Positions 24,751 to 34,072 of a stretch of 64,000 nt of DNA are shown one piece after another (the stretch's first letter is position 1; every line of letters begins with the position of its first letter). The notes beneath the pieces were generated by a model. It saw nothing but the letters and a program-made list of their open reading frames with translations, had not been told where the DNA came from and did no database searches. Location of the stretch: NCBI RefSeq assembly GCF_000160115.1, contig NZ_GG665866.1, positions 1,228,825-1,292,824 of the forward strand, given 5' to 3'. Both the position numbers and the translations under genes were made by a program. The stretch comes from Shuttleworthella satelles DSM 14600. Its GTDB lineage: Bacteria; Bacillota; Clostridia; Lachnospirales; Lachnospiraceae.

Positions 24751-27012
24751 TCATATCCTCTGCAATTTCGCAAAGGTTGCGAACATCTTCTTGCTTCCGA
24801 CCCGGTCGAAGTCGACGGTCACCTCATAGTCACGTCCACCGTCCACAAGAGAAGTGACCTGTCCCTCCCCGAACTTCAGGTGAAAAACACGGTCTCCCAC
24901 CTGGTAATCCAAAGGCTCCTTGCCGCCATCGCCGAAATTCTTCGCGGCGGCCGCGTACTTCTGAGCCGATGTTTTCTTACGAATCTCTGCCGCGTTGCCG
25001 CGGGCATAAGCGACGGAACCGTAACAGGGGCCCTCGGCGTTCTCCCACGCAAAAGCGTCTGCCCGATTCCTGTCAGGCAGATTTCCGTCAATGGCCTCGG
25101 CAGGGATCTCCTCGACGAATCGACTCAAAGACGCGTACTGCATCTCTCCCCGCACCATGCGCATGCGGGCCGCTGTCACCGTCAGGTGTTCTTTGGCCCG
25201 TGTAATTCCCACATAGGCCAGGCGACGTTCCTCCTCAATCTCCTCATCCGCGTTCTCTGCTGTGATTGACATATAACTGGGAAAGAGTCCGTCCTCCATA
25301 CCGACCAGGTAGACATTGGGAAATTCCAGGCCCTTGGCGGAGTGCAGGGTCATCAGGGACACATAGTCGGCGGATTCCTCCAGCTGATCAATATCAGCGA
25401 CCAGAGAAACCTGCTCTAAAAAGTCATTTAAGCTCGGCTCTTCTGTCTCCTGCTCGTAGAGAATGACCTTGTTGATCAGCTCATCGATATTGTCAATTCT
25501 GGCTCGGGCCTCATCGGTCCCCTCCGCTTTCAGCCCTTCCACATATCCGGTCTGATCGATGATATAGAGAAGACTCTTGCTGATGCCCTCCTGCGCCAGA
25601 ACCTGTCTGGCACGCTCAATCAGAGATATGAAGGCAAGAATCTTAGCGGCCGCTCTGGCCAGTCCCTGGATCTGTCCGGCCCTGGTCATAGCCTGGTAGA
25701 AGTCGAGGCCATTGGAATTGGCATAGGCCTGCACCCGATCCATGGATGTGGCCCCGATGCCACGGCGGGGAACATTTAAAACCCGCCGCACCGCAAGGTC
25801 ATCCTGCGCATTGTCAATGACTTTGAGGTAGCTGACCAGGTCTTTAACCTCCCGCCGGGCATAGAAGTTGACGCCGCCGAAGATCTTATATGGAATGTTG
25901 TCGGCCACCAGCTTCTCCTCCAGGAGGCGGGACTGGGCATTGGTCCGGTAGAGAATAGCGCAGTCTCTGTAGCTGTATTCCCCGCGGCGGACTAGGGATG
26001 CAATACTGTCGGCCACAAATTCCGCCTCCTCATAGGCGGAGTCAAACTGCTTGAGAAGAACCTTCTCTCCCTCCCCCGAATCCGTCCAGAGGGACTTGTC
26101 CTTGCGGCCGGTATTATTGGCGATCACTCCATTGGCCGCTGTTAAAATGTTCTGGGTAGACCGATAATTCTGCTCCAGTTTAATGACCTTGGCGTCCGGA
26201 TAATGCTCTTCAAAGTGAAGGATATTATAGATATTCGCGCCGCGAAACCTGTAGATGGACTGGTCGTCATCTCCGACCACACAGAGATTGCGGTAGCCGT
26301 CCGCGAGGAGCCTGACCAGTTCAAACTGAGCGGTATTGGTATCCTGATATTCATCCACCATAATATAGTGAAAACGGCGCTGATAGTATTCTCTGACCGT
26401 GGAATCCCCTCGCAGGAGCTCGACTGTCTTCATGATCAGATCATCGAAGTCCAGGGCGTTGTTGGCCTTCAATCTGGCCTGATACTCCCGATAGACCTGT
26501 CCCTGACGGGTCCGGTTGAAATCTCCCGCGGCCTCCTGCAAAAACGTCTCCGGTCCGACCAAATTCTCCTTGGCATGTGAGATCACGGAGAGGAAGGACC
26601 GCTCCTTATGGATCTTCGTGTCGATGTCCAGATACTTACAGACGTCCTTTATCAGAGACTTCTGGTCATCCCCGTCGTAAATGGTAAAGCGGCTGTCATA
26701 ACCGACCCGATCGGCAAAGCGGCGCAGGATCTTCACGCAGGAGGAGTGAAAGGTTGCCACCCAGACAGCTTCTCCTCCAAAAGAGACCAGCTTGTTAATC
26801 CTTTCCCTCATCTCCTCAGCCGCCTTATTGGTAAAGGTAATGGCCATGATCTGGTAGGGGGCCACGCCCTTTTCATCAATCAGGTAGGCCGCCCGATGGG
26901 TCAGAACCCGGGTCTTTCCGGACCCCGCCCCGGCCAAAATAAGGACGGGGCCCTCCGTGGTGAGGACTCCGTCTCTCTGCTGTTCATTTAGTAAGTCCAA
27001 TATCTTTGACAT
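24751..27012 (-). CDS. pcrA: ATP-dependent DNA helicase PcrA (UvrD family)
   Basis: 753 residues from ATG 27012, where GGGGAGA gives a ribosome binding site; the longer frame to 27135 runs through the intergenic gap and part of yerC. Superfamily 1 helicase motifs are complete: AGAGSGKTRVLTHR (Walker A), DEYQDTN, GDDDQSIYRFRGA, QNYRSTQNIL, LHSAKGLEFPNVYL and YVGITRAKEHL. The C-terminus (VGDRVFHLKFGEGQVTSLVDGG) is the Tudor-like domain that binds RNA polymerase. PcrA unwinds DNA in repair, replication-conflict resolution and rolling-circle replication. It follows yerC by 70 bp on the same strand. Confidence 0.95.
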   Translation of the reverse strand: MSKILDLLNEQQRDGVLTTEGPVLILAGAGSGKTRVLTHRAAYLIDEKGVAPYQIMAITFTNKAAEEMRERINKLVSFGGEAVWVATFHSSCVKILRRFADRVGYDSRFTIYDGDDQKSLIKDVCKYLDIDTKIHKERSFLSVISHAKENLVGPETFLQEAAGDFNRTRQGQVYREYQARLKANNALDFDDLIMKTVELLRGDSTVREYYQRRFHYIMVDEYQDTNTAQFELVRLLADGYRNLCVVGDDDQSIYRFRGANIYNILHFEEHYPDAKVIKLEQNYRSTQNILTAANGVIANNTGRKDKSLWTDSGEGEKVLLKQFDSAYEEAEFVADSIASLVRRGEYSYRDCAILYRTNAQSRLLEEKLVADNIPYKIFGGVNFYARREVKDLVSYLKVIDNAQDDLAVRRVLNVPRRGIGATSMDRVQAYANSNGLDFYQAMTRAGQIQGLARAAAKILAFISLIERARQVLAQEGISKSLLYIIDQTGYVEGLKAEGTDEARARIDNIDELINKVILYEQETEEPSLNDFLEQVSLVADIDQLEESADYVSLMTLHSAKGLEFPNVYLVGMEDGLFPSYMSITAENADEEIEEERRLAYVGITRAKEHLTVTAARMRMVRGEMQYASLSRFVEEIPAEAIDGNLPDRNRADAFAWENAEGPCYGSVAYARGNAAEIRKKTSAQKYAAAAKNFGDGGKEPLDYQVGDRVFHLKFGEGQVTSLVDGGRDYEVTVDFDRVGSKKMFATFAKLQRI

Positions 27013-27082
27013 CTGATCTCCCCATCGACCATAGGATCCAAAATTCGCGGTGATCCTATCGTCCTGAGCAATGAAAGGGCTC

Positions 27083-27376
27083 TCACAGATCAGAGCTGAC
27101 TCTCTCCAACACTGTGTTATAGCCGCCGTCTCCATAGTTGAGGGCCCGGTTCACCCGGCTGATCGTCGCCGTAGACGCCCCGGTCTTCTCGGCAATATCC
27201 ATGTAGGTATAGTTCCTGCGCAGCATGCCCGCGACCTCAAAGCGCTGGCTCAGAGAAAGCATCTCGTTGACGGTGCACAGGTCCTCGAAAAATAAATAGG
27301 CCTCTTCTCTGTCCTTCAGAGTCAGGATTCCATCGATCAGGCGATCCGTATTTTCATCTCTCATCTTCTTGCTCAT
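27083..27376 (-). CDS. yerC: YerC/YecD-family TrpR-like DNA-binding protein
   Basis: 97 residues. The helix-turn-helix (LSLSQRFEVAGMLRRNYTYMDIAEKTGASTATISRVNRAL) is diagnostic of the YerC/YecD branch of TrpR-like repressors. The regulon of this family is poorly known. As in other Firmicutes it is encoded next to pcrA, so linked expression is likely. GGGGAT precedes the start. Confidence 0.85.
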   Translation of the reverse strand: MSKKMRDENTDRLIDGILTLKDREEAYLFFEDLCTVNEMLSLSQRFEVAGMLRRNYTYMDIAEKTGASTATISRVNRALNYGDGGYNTVLERVSSDL

Positions 27377-27486
27377 GCTTATCCCCTTGTATTCCTGTCG
27401 CCCGGTCTCCTTCTTCGATAGAAAATCCCGGCGGTTGCCTTAAAACAACTACCGAGATTTTAGCACGCTAATACGTGACATTCAAT

Positions 27487-27610
27487 CTGTTCGGCCGATC
27501 CGCCCTTGGTCGCATTCCAGCCGATCCGCCATCGATCACATTCCAGCCGGTCCGCCATCGATCGCATTCCGGCCGATCCGCCATCGATCGCATTCCGGCC
27601 GATCCGCCCG
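27487..27610. repeat. 26-bp tandem repeat array
   Basis: About four and a half copies of a 26-bp unit beginning CATTCC (starts at 27513, 27539, 27565, 27591), preceded by a diverged copy. The unit contains GCCGATCCGCC and CATCGATCG. It lies between asnA and yerC. Copies are adjacent with no spacers, so it is not CRISPR. Confidence 0.85.
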
Positions 27611-27684
27611 CAAGACCTCTCAGCGGAGAGCAACGTCCCTGTCAACGCTTAACCGAGTCCCCCTGCTTGTAGTCACAGACTATT

Positions 27685-28695
27685 TCAGAGGAGAACCACT
27701 CCCCTGTCAGCCGCCGCCTTCAGGTCCTCCTGGGGCCAGATGGAGACCTGAACCTCGCCGATATGGCATTTGCGCAGGAAGAACATGCAGATACGGGACT
27801 GCCCAATTCCGCCGCCGATCGTATAGGGCAGCTTTTTCTCGAGAATCGCCTTCTGGAAGGGCAGTTCTGCTCTTTCCGGGCATCCCGCCTTAAGAAGCTG
27901 GCTTCTGAGAGCTTCCTCGTCAACACGAATTCCCATCGAGCTCAATTCCAGAGCAATGTCATCGACAGGATAGTAGACAATGATATCTCCGTTCAGACTC
28001 CAGTCGTCGTAATCAGGGGCGCGGCCATCATGCCTGTCACCGCTCTTTAGCTGATCGCCGATCTGCTCGATAAAGACAGCGCCGTGCAGCCTGGCAATCT
28101 TGTACTCCCGCTCCTTTGGCGTGCAGTCAGGGTACCTGTCCTCCAGCTCCTGTGTTGTCACGAAGCTGATGTCATCAGGCAGAAAGCATTTCACATAGTC
28201 GTATTTATTGGCTACATACTTCTCTGTGACATGAAGGGCCTCATAGACATTTTTGACAATCTTATGCAGGAATTCTGCATTGCGATCCGACTTCTCAATC
28301 ACCCGCTCCCAGTCCCACTGATCCACATAGATGGAGTGAATATTATCGGTGTCCTCATCGCGGCGGATGGCGTTCATGTCGGTGTAGAGCCCCTGACCCG
28401 GAGCAAAACCATAGCGTCCGAGAGCATATCTCTTCCACTTGGCCAGAGAGTGAACAATCTCCACCTCGTGATCATTCTGCTCCTTGATTCCGAAGGCCAC
28501 CGGGCGCTCCGTACCATTTAAATTGTCATTGAGACCGGAGGACGGCTCCACGAAAAGGGGCGCTGTCACACGCTGCAGGTTCAGCTCAGCGGCCAGCTGG
28601 TTCTGAAAGAAGTCCTTGACCTTCTTGATTGCAATTTGGGTGTCCTTGAGGCCAAGGGCTGACTTGTAGCCCTCGGGAATCTGAATACTGCTCAT
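27685..28695 (-). CDS. asnA: Aspartate-ammonia ligase (asparagine synthetase A)
   Basis: 336 residues. The N-terminal IPEGYKSALGLKDTQIAIKKVKDFFQ, PLFVEPSSGLNDNLNGTERPV and GQGLYTDMNAIRRDEDTDNIHSIYVDQWDWE are signature stretches of AsnA, a class II aminoacyl-tRNA-synthetase-like enzyme. It makes asparagine from aspartate, ammonia and ATP. It follows asnS by 50 bp on the same strand, so synthesis of asparagine and its charging to tRNA are probably co-expressed. Start has GGAGGAGG upstream. Length is normal. Confidence 0.95.
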   Translation of the reverse strand: MSSIQIPEGYKSALGLKDTQIAIKKVKDFFQNQLAAELNLQRVTAPLFVEPSSGLNDNLNGTERPVAFGIKEQNDHEVEIVHSLAKWKRYALGRYGFAPGQGLYTDMNAIRRDEDTDNIHSIYVDQWDWERVIEKSDRNAEFLHKIVKNVYEALHVTEKYVANKYDYVKCFLPDDISFVTTQELEDRYPDCTPKEREYKIARLHGAVFIEQIGDQLKSGDRHDGRAPDYDDWSLNGDIIVYYPVDDIALELSSMGIRVDEEALRSQLLKAGCPERAELPFQKAILEKKLPYTIGGGIGQSRICMFFLRKCHIGEVQVSIWPQEDLKAAADRGVVLL

Positions 28696-28745
28696 GTTTC
28701 CTCCTCCGTCGATTTGCTCAATTGATATGCCATATCATCCCGGAC

Positions 28746-30143
28746 TTATAACTCACAGTTCCCAACGGTTCTCGGGAAGGGCAAAACGTCCCTGATATTG
28801 GCTATCCCGGTCAGATACATCACCAGGCGTTCAAAGCCCAGACCAAAACCCGCATGACGAGTCGATCCGTACTTGCGCAGATCCAGGTAGTATCCGTAGG
28901 TCGACTCGTCCATTCCGTTCTCTCGGATGCGGGATAAGAGCTTGTCGTAATCATCCTCGCGCTGAGAGCCGCCGATGATCTCCCCGATCTCGGGAACCAG
29001 GCAGTCGACAGCGGCGACTGTTCTGCCATCCTCATTCAGCTTCATGTAAAAGGCCTTGATCTCCTTGGGATAGTCGGTGACGAAGACCGGGCGCTTGAAG
29101 ATCTTCTCTGTCAGGTAGCGCTCATGCTCCGTCTGCAGATCACAGCCCCAGAAGACCTTGTATTCGAACTCATCATTGTGTTTCTCAAGCTCCGCAACCG
29201 CGTCCGTATAAGAAATGCGCCCGAAGTCTGACCTGACCACATGGTTCAGGCGGTCGATAAGCCCCTTGTCCACAAAACTGTTAAAGAAGGCAATTTCTTC
29301 CGGACAATGCTCCATCACATAAGCGATGACATACTTGAGCATAGCCTCCGCCAGCTCCATAGCATCCTCCAGATCGGCGAAGGCAATCTCCGGCTCAATC
29401 ATCCAGAATTCGGCCGCATGCCTCGTCGTATTGGAGTTCTCCGCGCGGAAGGTGGGTCCGAAGGTATAGATCTTCTTAAATGCCTGGGCGAAGGTCTCCC
29501 CCTGCAGCTGCCCTGAGACGGTCAGGTTGACGGGCTTGCCATAGAAATCCTGCGTGAAATCAACATTGCCCTTTTCATCCACAGGCACGTCCTTTAAGTC
29601 CAGAGTCGTCGCCTGAAACATTTCTCCGGCTCCCTCGGCATCCGAAGAAGTCAGGATGGGAGTATGGGTATAGACAAAATCCCTCTCCTGGAAGAATTTA
29701 TGAATGGCATATGCCGCCACGCTTCTCACTCGAAAAGCCGCTTCAAAGGTATTGGTTCTGGCCCTGAGATGGGGCAGGGTGCGCAAATACTCTAAGGTAT
29801 GGCGCTTCTTCTGCAAAGGATAGTCCGGAGTGGACGGCCCCTCGACCTCGATCTCAGTCGCCTGAATCTCAAAGGGCTGCTTCATCTCAGGAGTCAGGGT
29901 CACCAGACCGGTCACCCAGACGGCCGCCCCGACATTCTGGTGAGAGATCTCCTCGTAATTGGCAAGCTTATCCGCGGAAAAAACCACCTGTACAGGGGTA
30001 AAGAAGCTTCCGTCATTTAAGACCATGAAGGAGAAATTCTTGGAATTTCGGATGCTTCTGACCCATCCTCCGACGGTCACTTCTTTTTCTCCGTAATCCT
30101 CATAGTTCCGCTGCAGCGTACGGACATCCAACTTCTCAGCCAT
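28746..30143 (-). CDS. asnS: Asparaginyl-tRNA synthetase
   Basis: 465 residues from ATG 30143, preferred for AAGGAGAGG upstream; the frame opens at 30170. An N-terminal OB-fold anticodon-binding domain ([25 protein letters not shown]) is followed by the class II catalytic core: motif 2 [24 protein letters not shown] and motif 3 [15 protein letters not shown]. It charges tRNA-Asn. First gene of the asnS-asnA pair. I see no T-box leader upstream. Confidence 0.95.
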   Translation of the reverse strand: MAEKLDVRTLQRNYEDYGEKEVTVGGWVRSIRNSKNFSFMVLNDGSFFTPVQVVFSADKLANYEEISHQNVGAAVWVTGLVTLTPEMKQPFEIQATEIEVEGPSTPDYPLQKKRHTLEYLRTLPHLRARTNTFEAAFRVRSVAAYAIHKFFQERDFVYTHTPILTSSDAEGAGEMFQATTLDLKDVPVDEKGNVDFTQDFYGKPVNLTVSGQLQGETFAQAFKKIYTFGPTFRAENSNTTRHAAEFWMIEPEIAFADLEDAMELAEAMLKYVIAYVMEHCPEEIAFFNSFVDKGLIDRLNHVVRSDFGRISYTDAVAELEKHNDEFEYKVFWGCDLQTEHERYLTEKIFKRPVFVTDYPKEIKAFYMKLNEDGRTVAAVDCLVPEIGEIIGGSQREDDYDKLLSRIRENGMDESTYGYYLDLRKYGSTRHAGFGLGFERLVMYLTGIANIRDVLPFPRTVGNCEL

Positions 30144-30361
30144 CTTCCTCTCCTTCATCTTGGAAAACATAAAAATTAAGCTATAGTTTAGACCATACCG
30201 GCTCCCATTTCAACCAAAGCCAAGCCCGCTTGCTCCCTTGCTCCGGCCTCGGTACTTCCTTCTCTCTGCCCCCGGCCATTTCTTCTATACTCCGGCCTCT
30301 GTCATACACCCTTGCTCAGATCCCTGTCGGCTCTGCTATTTTCTCTGCAGATTTCTATCCT

Positions 30362-30480
30362 TTTCCTTTCTGGTTCTTGTCTCTTCCTTTCTGGCTATTG
30401 CCATTCTCCCTTTCTGGCTCTTGCCATTCCCCCTTCCTGGTTCCTGTCACTTCCTTTTCCGACTCCTGCCATTCCCCCTT
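30362..30480. repeat. Pyrimidine-rich degenerate repeats, about 22 bp
   Basis: Five imperfect copies of a unit with core TTTCTGGCTCTTGCCATTC-like sequence (CTGG or CCGA at 30370, 30391, 30414, 30436, 30459). They lie between asnS and the thiT riboswitch, ending at its promoter. 30144-30361 contains no gene. Confidence 0.65.
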
Positions 30481-30506
30481 GACAATCCTCCCTTATGTGG
30501 TAGCCT
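30479..30506 (+). promoter_or_regulatory. Promoter of thiT
   Basis: TTGACA at 30479-30484, a 16-bp spacer and TAGCCT at 30501-30506. A start near 30513 would lie just before the TPP riboswitch. The -10 box is poor. Confidence 0.45.
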
Positions 30507-30521
30507 GATTGATGTAAATAT

Positions 30522-30625
30522 ATCGCTGGGGGTGCCCTGTGGCTGAGAGAAGCATATGCTTCGACCCTTATTACTTGATCCGGATCATACCGGCGTAAGG
30601 AAGCAAGATTCCCACCCCCCGCGAA
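30522..30625 (+). ncRNA. TPP riboswitch (THI element)
   Basis: Contains the conserved GGGGTGCCC, GGCTGAGA, GACCC and TTGATCCGGATCATACCGGCGTAAGG-type core of thiamine pyrophosphate riboswitches in order. The closing helix pairs CGCTGGGGG (from 30524) with CCCCCCGCG near 30615-30623. The ribosome binding site (AAGGGAGG) follows within ten bases, so control of translation is plausible. Confidence 0.95.
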
Positions 30626-30646
30626 ACAGTCAAGGGAGGTTTTTTT

Positions 30647-31333
30647 ATGTCTTTACTCGCAAATGTCGGCGCCGACGGAACTTATTCTCTCACGGTCTGG
30701 GGCTATACCGCCCTGGTCATCGCTCTGATTGCCATTCTTCTGCTGGGCAATCTTCTCTTTGGAAGAAAGAGAGCCTTTTCCGCCAGAGAGATCTCCTTTG
30801 CAGCCATGGCCATCGCCCTTGGCACGGTTGCATCCATGATCAAGATCTTCAATATGCCCATGGGTGGTTCCGTCACCTTACTCTCCATGCTCTTCATCGT
30901 CCTGGTCGGTAACTGGTATGGCATTGGCATGGGGCTGTCCGCGGCTTTTGCCTACGGGATCCTCCAGCTGCTCTTAGGCCCTTACATCATCAGCCTTCCC
31001 CAGATGATCTGTGACTACATTCTGGCCTTCGGTGCCCTTGGACTCTCCGGGCTCTTCTCCAGGTCCAAAAATGGTCTCATCAAGGGTTATATCCTCGCTG
31101 TTCTCGGCCGCTATTTCTTCGCCGTGCTCTCCGGCGTCATCTTTTTCGGCGTCTACGCGGAGGGGGTCAGCTTCGCCGGACATGATTTCTCCGGGCAGCC
31201 CCTGCTCTACTCTCTGTCCTATAACGGTCTCTATCTCTTCACCGAGGCTGTCATTACCCTTCTGATCATCGCGATCCCGCCGGTTCGCAAGGGACTGATC
31301 CGAATCCGCGAGATGGCTCTCGGAGAGGCATAA
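30647..31333 (+). CDS. thiT: Thiamine ECF transporter S-component ThiT
   Basis: 228 residues with about six membrane segments. The core (REISFAAMAIALGTVASMIKIFNMPMGGSVTLLSMLFIVLVGNWYG, LLLGPYIISLPQMICDYILAFGALGLSG) matches ThiT/YuaJ. It binds thiamine outside the membrane and delivers it through a shared ECF module encoded elsewhere. Control by a TPP riboswitch in the leader supports the substrate directly. Compared with typical ThiT (~190 residues) there is an N-terminal extension with an extra membrane segment (TVWGYTALVIALIAILLLGNLLF). Confidence 0.92.
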   Translation: MSLLANVGADGTYSLTVWGYTALVIALIAILLLGNLLFGRKRAFSAREISFAAMAIALGTVASMIKIFNMPMGGSVTLLSMLFIVLVGNWYGIGMGLSAAFAYGILQLLLGPYIISLPQMICDYILAFGALGLSGLFSRSKNGLIKGYILAVLGRYFFAVLSGVIFFGVYAEGVSFAGHDFSGQPLLYSLSYNGLYLFTEAVITLLIIAIPPVRKGLIRIREMALGEA

Positions 31334-31350
31334 GGCAAACGCGGGCCTCT

Positions 31351-31470
31351 TTTCCAAAAGCTTTTTCAGGCGGCCCGCCTTCTCAAAAGCTTTTCTCAGG
31401 CAAGCCGCCTTCTTAAAAGCTCTTCTCAGACAGACCGCCTTCCCAAAAGCACCTCTCAGACAAGCCGATT
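31351..31470. repeat. 30-bp tandem repeat between convergent genes
   Basis: Four adjacent copies with a 29-30 bp period; AAAAGC begins at 31356, 31385, 31415 and 31445. Each carries an AAAAGCTTTT-like palindrome and a GCCGCCTT tail. It lies between the ends of thiT and the DUF4317 gene. Confidence 0.8.
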
Positions 31471-31483
31471 CCCAAGGGTCTTC

Positions 31484-32713
31484 TTAAAAGAGATAGTCCT
31501 CGCCGTTTAGTGTAGCCCGATCGTCCGCTTCCAGAGGGATGATCAGGCATTTTCGCCCGTCCACAAAGCTGGTCTCCACCTCATCCAGACGCTCATCCGG
31601 CAGCTTGACGACAACGTCGATGGACTTGCCGTCCCTCGCAATGACGCCGGCGGCCTCCAGCTGATCGGTCAGTTCGACCACCTTCTTCTGCAGGCTCTTC
31701 TTCTCCTTGCGAACCTCGTTGTCCTTGAGAAGCTTCGTATCCAGCAAGTCTTCTGCATTCGGCGTCTCCTCCTTAAAGAAGTCCTCAAACCTGGCGCCGA
31801 CTTTCTCGGACCTGTCCTCTTCCATGCCGGACTCCTTTAAGATATCAAGCAGATCCTCTTTTGTCAGCGGCAGGGGCTCCTCATCTCCCCTGCGATCCTC
31901 CTCGATCGCAATGAAGTCACTCAGATTGGACTGAACATCTAAGAGCATGTCCTCCGCGGCATCCTGGTCAGCGGACAGATCGCGGCAGACCATATGACCG
32001 AAGGCGTCCCTCTTCTCAGCTGCCGTCAGCCTGGGCTGACATCCCATTCCATTCTCCCAGAATTCCTTATGTGGTTCTCTGGCCTTCTTGGCGTACATGA
32101 GGACATGGTGAATATCTGTCGCCCTATCATCAAAGGCCGGAAAGAGAAATCCGGTATCCACCGGCCCGACAACCCAGTCGCGAACTCTGGCGGCGATGGA
32201 ATTGTCCTCCTCCCGGTAGCCTAAGCCCGGCTTGGACAGAGCTACCGGACAGATTGCGCAGAGAATGTAGTCAAAGGCCTCTGCGGACTCGTCCAGATCA
32301 ATATTGTCAGAGCTTCTGCTCATCACATCATAGACGTCGTGAAAGAGCAGGATCAGATAGTTGCCGACAAAATCATAGGTCTCTATGACATGATCATAGA
32401 AGCGATCCAGGACAGTCTCCTCTTCGATTGCGGTATTGCGAAGAGCCATCAGCAGGTGCTGACGACCACCCTCCTCTTCTTCCTCCAAAGGGAATTCCAA
32501 TTCCAGCAGCTGATTTCCCAGTTTCCCGGACAGGACCTTGTTGGCGATCTCCAGGTACTTGGAGAACTCATCATCCTCCAAATTGAGAAAGGACTGGTTG
32601 AAGCTGGTCACCTTATTTTTCTGGGCATCGACATAACAGCCGGCCATACGGGAAAAGGACACCGTCTCCCTCTTTAATCTTCTCTTCAGCTCTGTGACTT
32701 CCTTCTGAATCAT
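31484..32713 (-). CDS. DUF4317-family protein
   Basis: 409 residues from ATG 32713 (GAGGTG eight bases upstream; the frame opens at 32743). The sequence (ELKRRLKRETVSFSRMAGCYVDAQKNKV, then IETYDFVGNYLILLFHDVYDVM, RDWVVGPVDTGFLFPAFDDRATDIHHVLMYAKK) matches DUF4317, widespread in Lachnospiraceae and of unknown function. It is soluble and acidic, with a coiled-coil near EVRKEKKSLQKKVVELTDQLE. No catalytic motif is evident. Confidence 0.85.
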   Translation of the reverse strand: MIQKEVTELKRRLKRETVSFSRMAGCYVDAQKNKVTSFNQSFLNLEDDEFSKYLEIANKVLSGKLGNQLLELEFPLEEEEEGGRQHLLMALRNTAIEEETVLDRFYDHVIETYDFVGNYLILLFHDVYDVMSRSSDNIDLDESAEAFDYILCAICPVALSKPGLGYREEDNSIAARVRDWVVGPVDTGFLFPAFDDRATDIHHVLMYAKKAREPHKEFWENGMGCQPRLTAAEKRDAFGHMVCRDLSADQDAAEDMLLDVQSNLSDFIAIEEDRRGDEEPLPLTKEDLLDILKESGMEEDRSEKVGARFEDFFKEETPNAEDLLDTKLLKDNEVRKEKKSLQKKVVELTDQLEAAGVIARDGKSIDVVVKLPDERLDEVETSFVDGRKCLIIPLEADDRATLNGEDYLF

Positions 32714-32823
32714 CTTGCATACACCTCGATTCTTATCTGCCAATCCCTATCCAGCTGTCACACTCCCAGTGACTGAAAGCAATTACTGAGTGTATACGCA
32801 AAACTTTTCCATCACAAGACTTG

Positions 32824-32870
32824 AAAAATACACTGAAATTCGCTAGTAAAAATATACTGCTATTCGCCAG
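32824..32870. repeat. 24-bp tandem duplication
   Basis: Two copies with AAAAATAYACTG and ATTCGCYAG, starting at 32824 and 32848, upstream of the DUF4317 gene and after the end of the DMT transporter gene. Confidence 0.7.
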
Positions 32871-32892
32871 GGTTCCCATCGCCCGTGTTCTC

Positions 32893-33879
32893 TCACTCTC
32901 CAAACAGAGTCGCGAGCAGAATTGCAGTAAATAAGACGGCGCAGCCAAAAATCTCTATGGCCGACAGGGCCTGATGGAGAAAAAACCAGCCGGCGACCGC
33001 GGAAATCACTGATTCAAAGCACATGAGAATCGATGCCAGGGTCGGATTCATTCCTCTCTGCCCTATGATCTGCAGGGTGAAAGCGACTCCACTGGAAAGA
33101 ACTCCCGCATAGAGCAGGGGAAAGATAGCCAGACCGATATCCTCGATCCTGGGATGCTCCAGCGCCAGGGCAAAGACAAAACTGAGGGCGGACGACACGG
33201 CAAACTGAATCATGGCAAAGACCGCCCCATCACAGTAGGAAGAGCGGTGACCCACATACATGATATGAACCGCGAAACAAAGTCCCGAGACCAGCTCCAG
33301 TCCATCACTGACATTCAAAGAGAGATGTCCGCCCTTTATGGACAAGAGATAGAGACCAAGAACAGAAAGAAGCACACAGCCCCAAATCATCTTCCTGACT
33401 CTCTTGCCCAGGAAAATGCCGAGAACGGGCACAAAAATCACATACATGGCCGTAAAGAAACCGGCCTTGGCCGTTGTTGTGCCGGCAATGCCCAACTGCT
33501 GCACATTGGACGCGACAAAGACAATCACTCCCAGGATGGATCCGCTGATCAGCTCCCTCTTCGTCACGAGAGCCCTCTGTCCTCTTCGGCCTGGAATAAA
33601 TACATTGTCCGGCCGGTTCTCCCGCTCGGGGCGGGCAGAAATACCCCTGGCCCGAAAGAGAAGGGTCACGGGAATCAGAAAGAGAAAGCCAATCAGATTG
33701 CGGACTGCCGTGAAACTGAAGGCGGCCAGATGATTTGCGCCAAGACTCTGCGCGACGAAAGCAGTTCCCCAAATCAGAGTCGCGGTAAAAATCAAGGACG
33801 CATTCCCAAATTCCGATTTTCTGACGGTCTGCGCGCCCGCTGTCTGTATTCCCGCCATTTGGATTCCAGCTTCCTGCAT
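32893..33879 (-). CDS. DMT-superfamily (EamA) transporter
   Basis: 328 residues from ATG 33879, which has AAAGGAGG upstream. Ten membrane segments in two EamA repeats: the first with SLIFTATLIWGTAFVAQSLGANHLAAFSFTAVRNLIGF, the second with SGLCFAVHIMYVGHRSS and LLYAGVLSSGVAFTLQIIGQRGMNPTLASILMCFESVISAVAGWFFLHQ, which is the typical end motif. Substrates of such proteins are metabolites or drugs; none can be assigned here. The short N-terminus has repeating GIQ/GAQ units of no clear meaning. Confidence 0.85.
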   Translation of the reverse strand: MQEAGIQMAGIQTAGAQTVRKSEFGNASLIFTATLIWGTAFVAQSLGANHLAAFSFTAVRNLIGFLFLIPVTLLFRARGISARPERENRPDNVFIPGRRGQRALVTKRELISGSILGVIVFVASNVQQLGIAGTTTAKAGFFTAMYVIFVPVLGIFLGKRVRKMIWGCVLLSVLGLYLLSIKGGHLSLNVSDGLELVSGLCFAVHIMYVGHRSSYCDGAVFAMIQFAVSSALSFVFALALEHPRIEDIGLAIFPLLYAGVLSSGVAFTLQIIGQRGMNPTLASILMCFESVISAVAGWFFLHQALSAIEIFGCAVLFTAILLATLFGE

Positions 33880-33935
33880 AGGTCCTCCTTTCATTTCCTG
33901 CCGCTTTAGCAGACTAAAATCTCCCTAAAACCACA

Positions 33936-33969
33936 CGAAACGCATTCCCCAGATCGGAAATGCGTTTCG
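33936..33969 (-). terminator. Terminator-like hairpin after the MATE gene
   Basis: CGAAACGCATT (33936-33946) and AATGCGTTTCG (33959-33969) form a perfect 11-bp stem around a 12-base loop. The U-tract is interrupted on the minus strand (TGTGGTTTTA). It sits about 100 bp after the MATE stop. Confidence 0.6.
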
Positions 33970-34072
33970 CTCTTATCATATGTCAGCCCCGTGGGGCTTT
34001 CGCTTTTCTATATCCTAACACAGGATTTGGCGCAGGGTAAGCCCTATTTTACTTTTCGGCAAATTTTCCCTC

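Noticed and set aside
27460-27645. 61-residue frame over the 26-bp repeats
   Set aside because: The apparent protein is just the repeat read in frame, with no ribosome binding site.
30144-30240. T-box leader upstream of asnS
   Set aside because: No T-box sequence or terminator/antiterminator pair is present.
31351-31470. Possible CRISPR array
   Set aside because: Units are directly adjacent with no spacers; it is a tandem repeat, and no cas genes are in the window.
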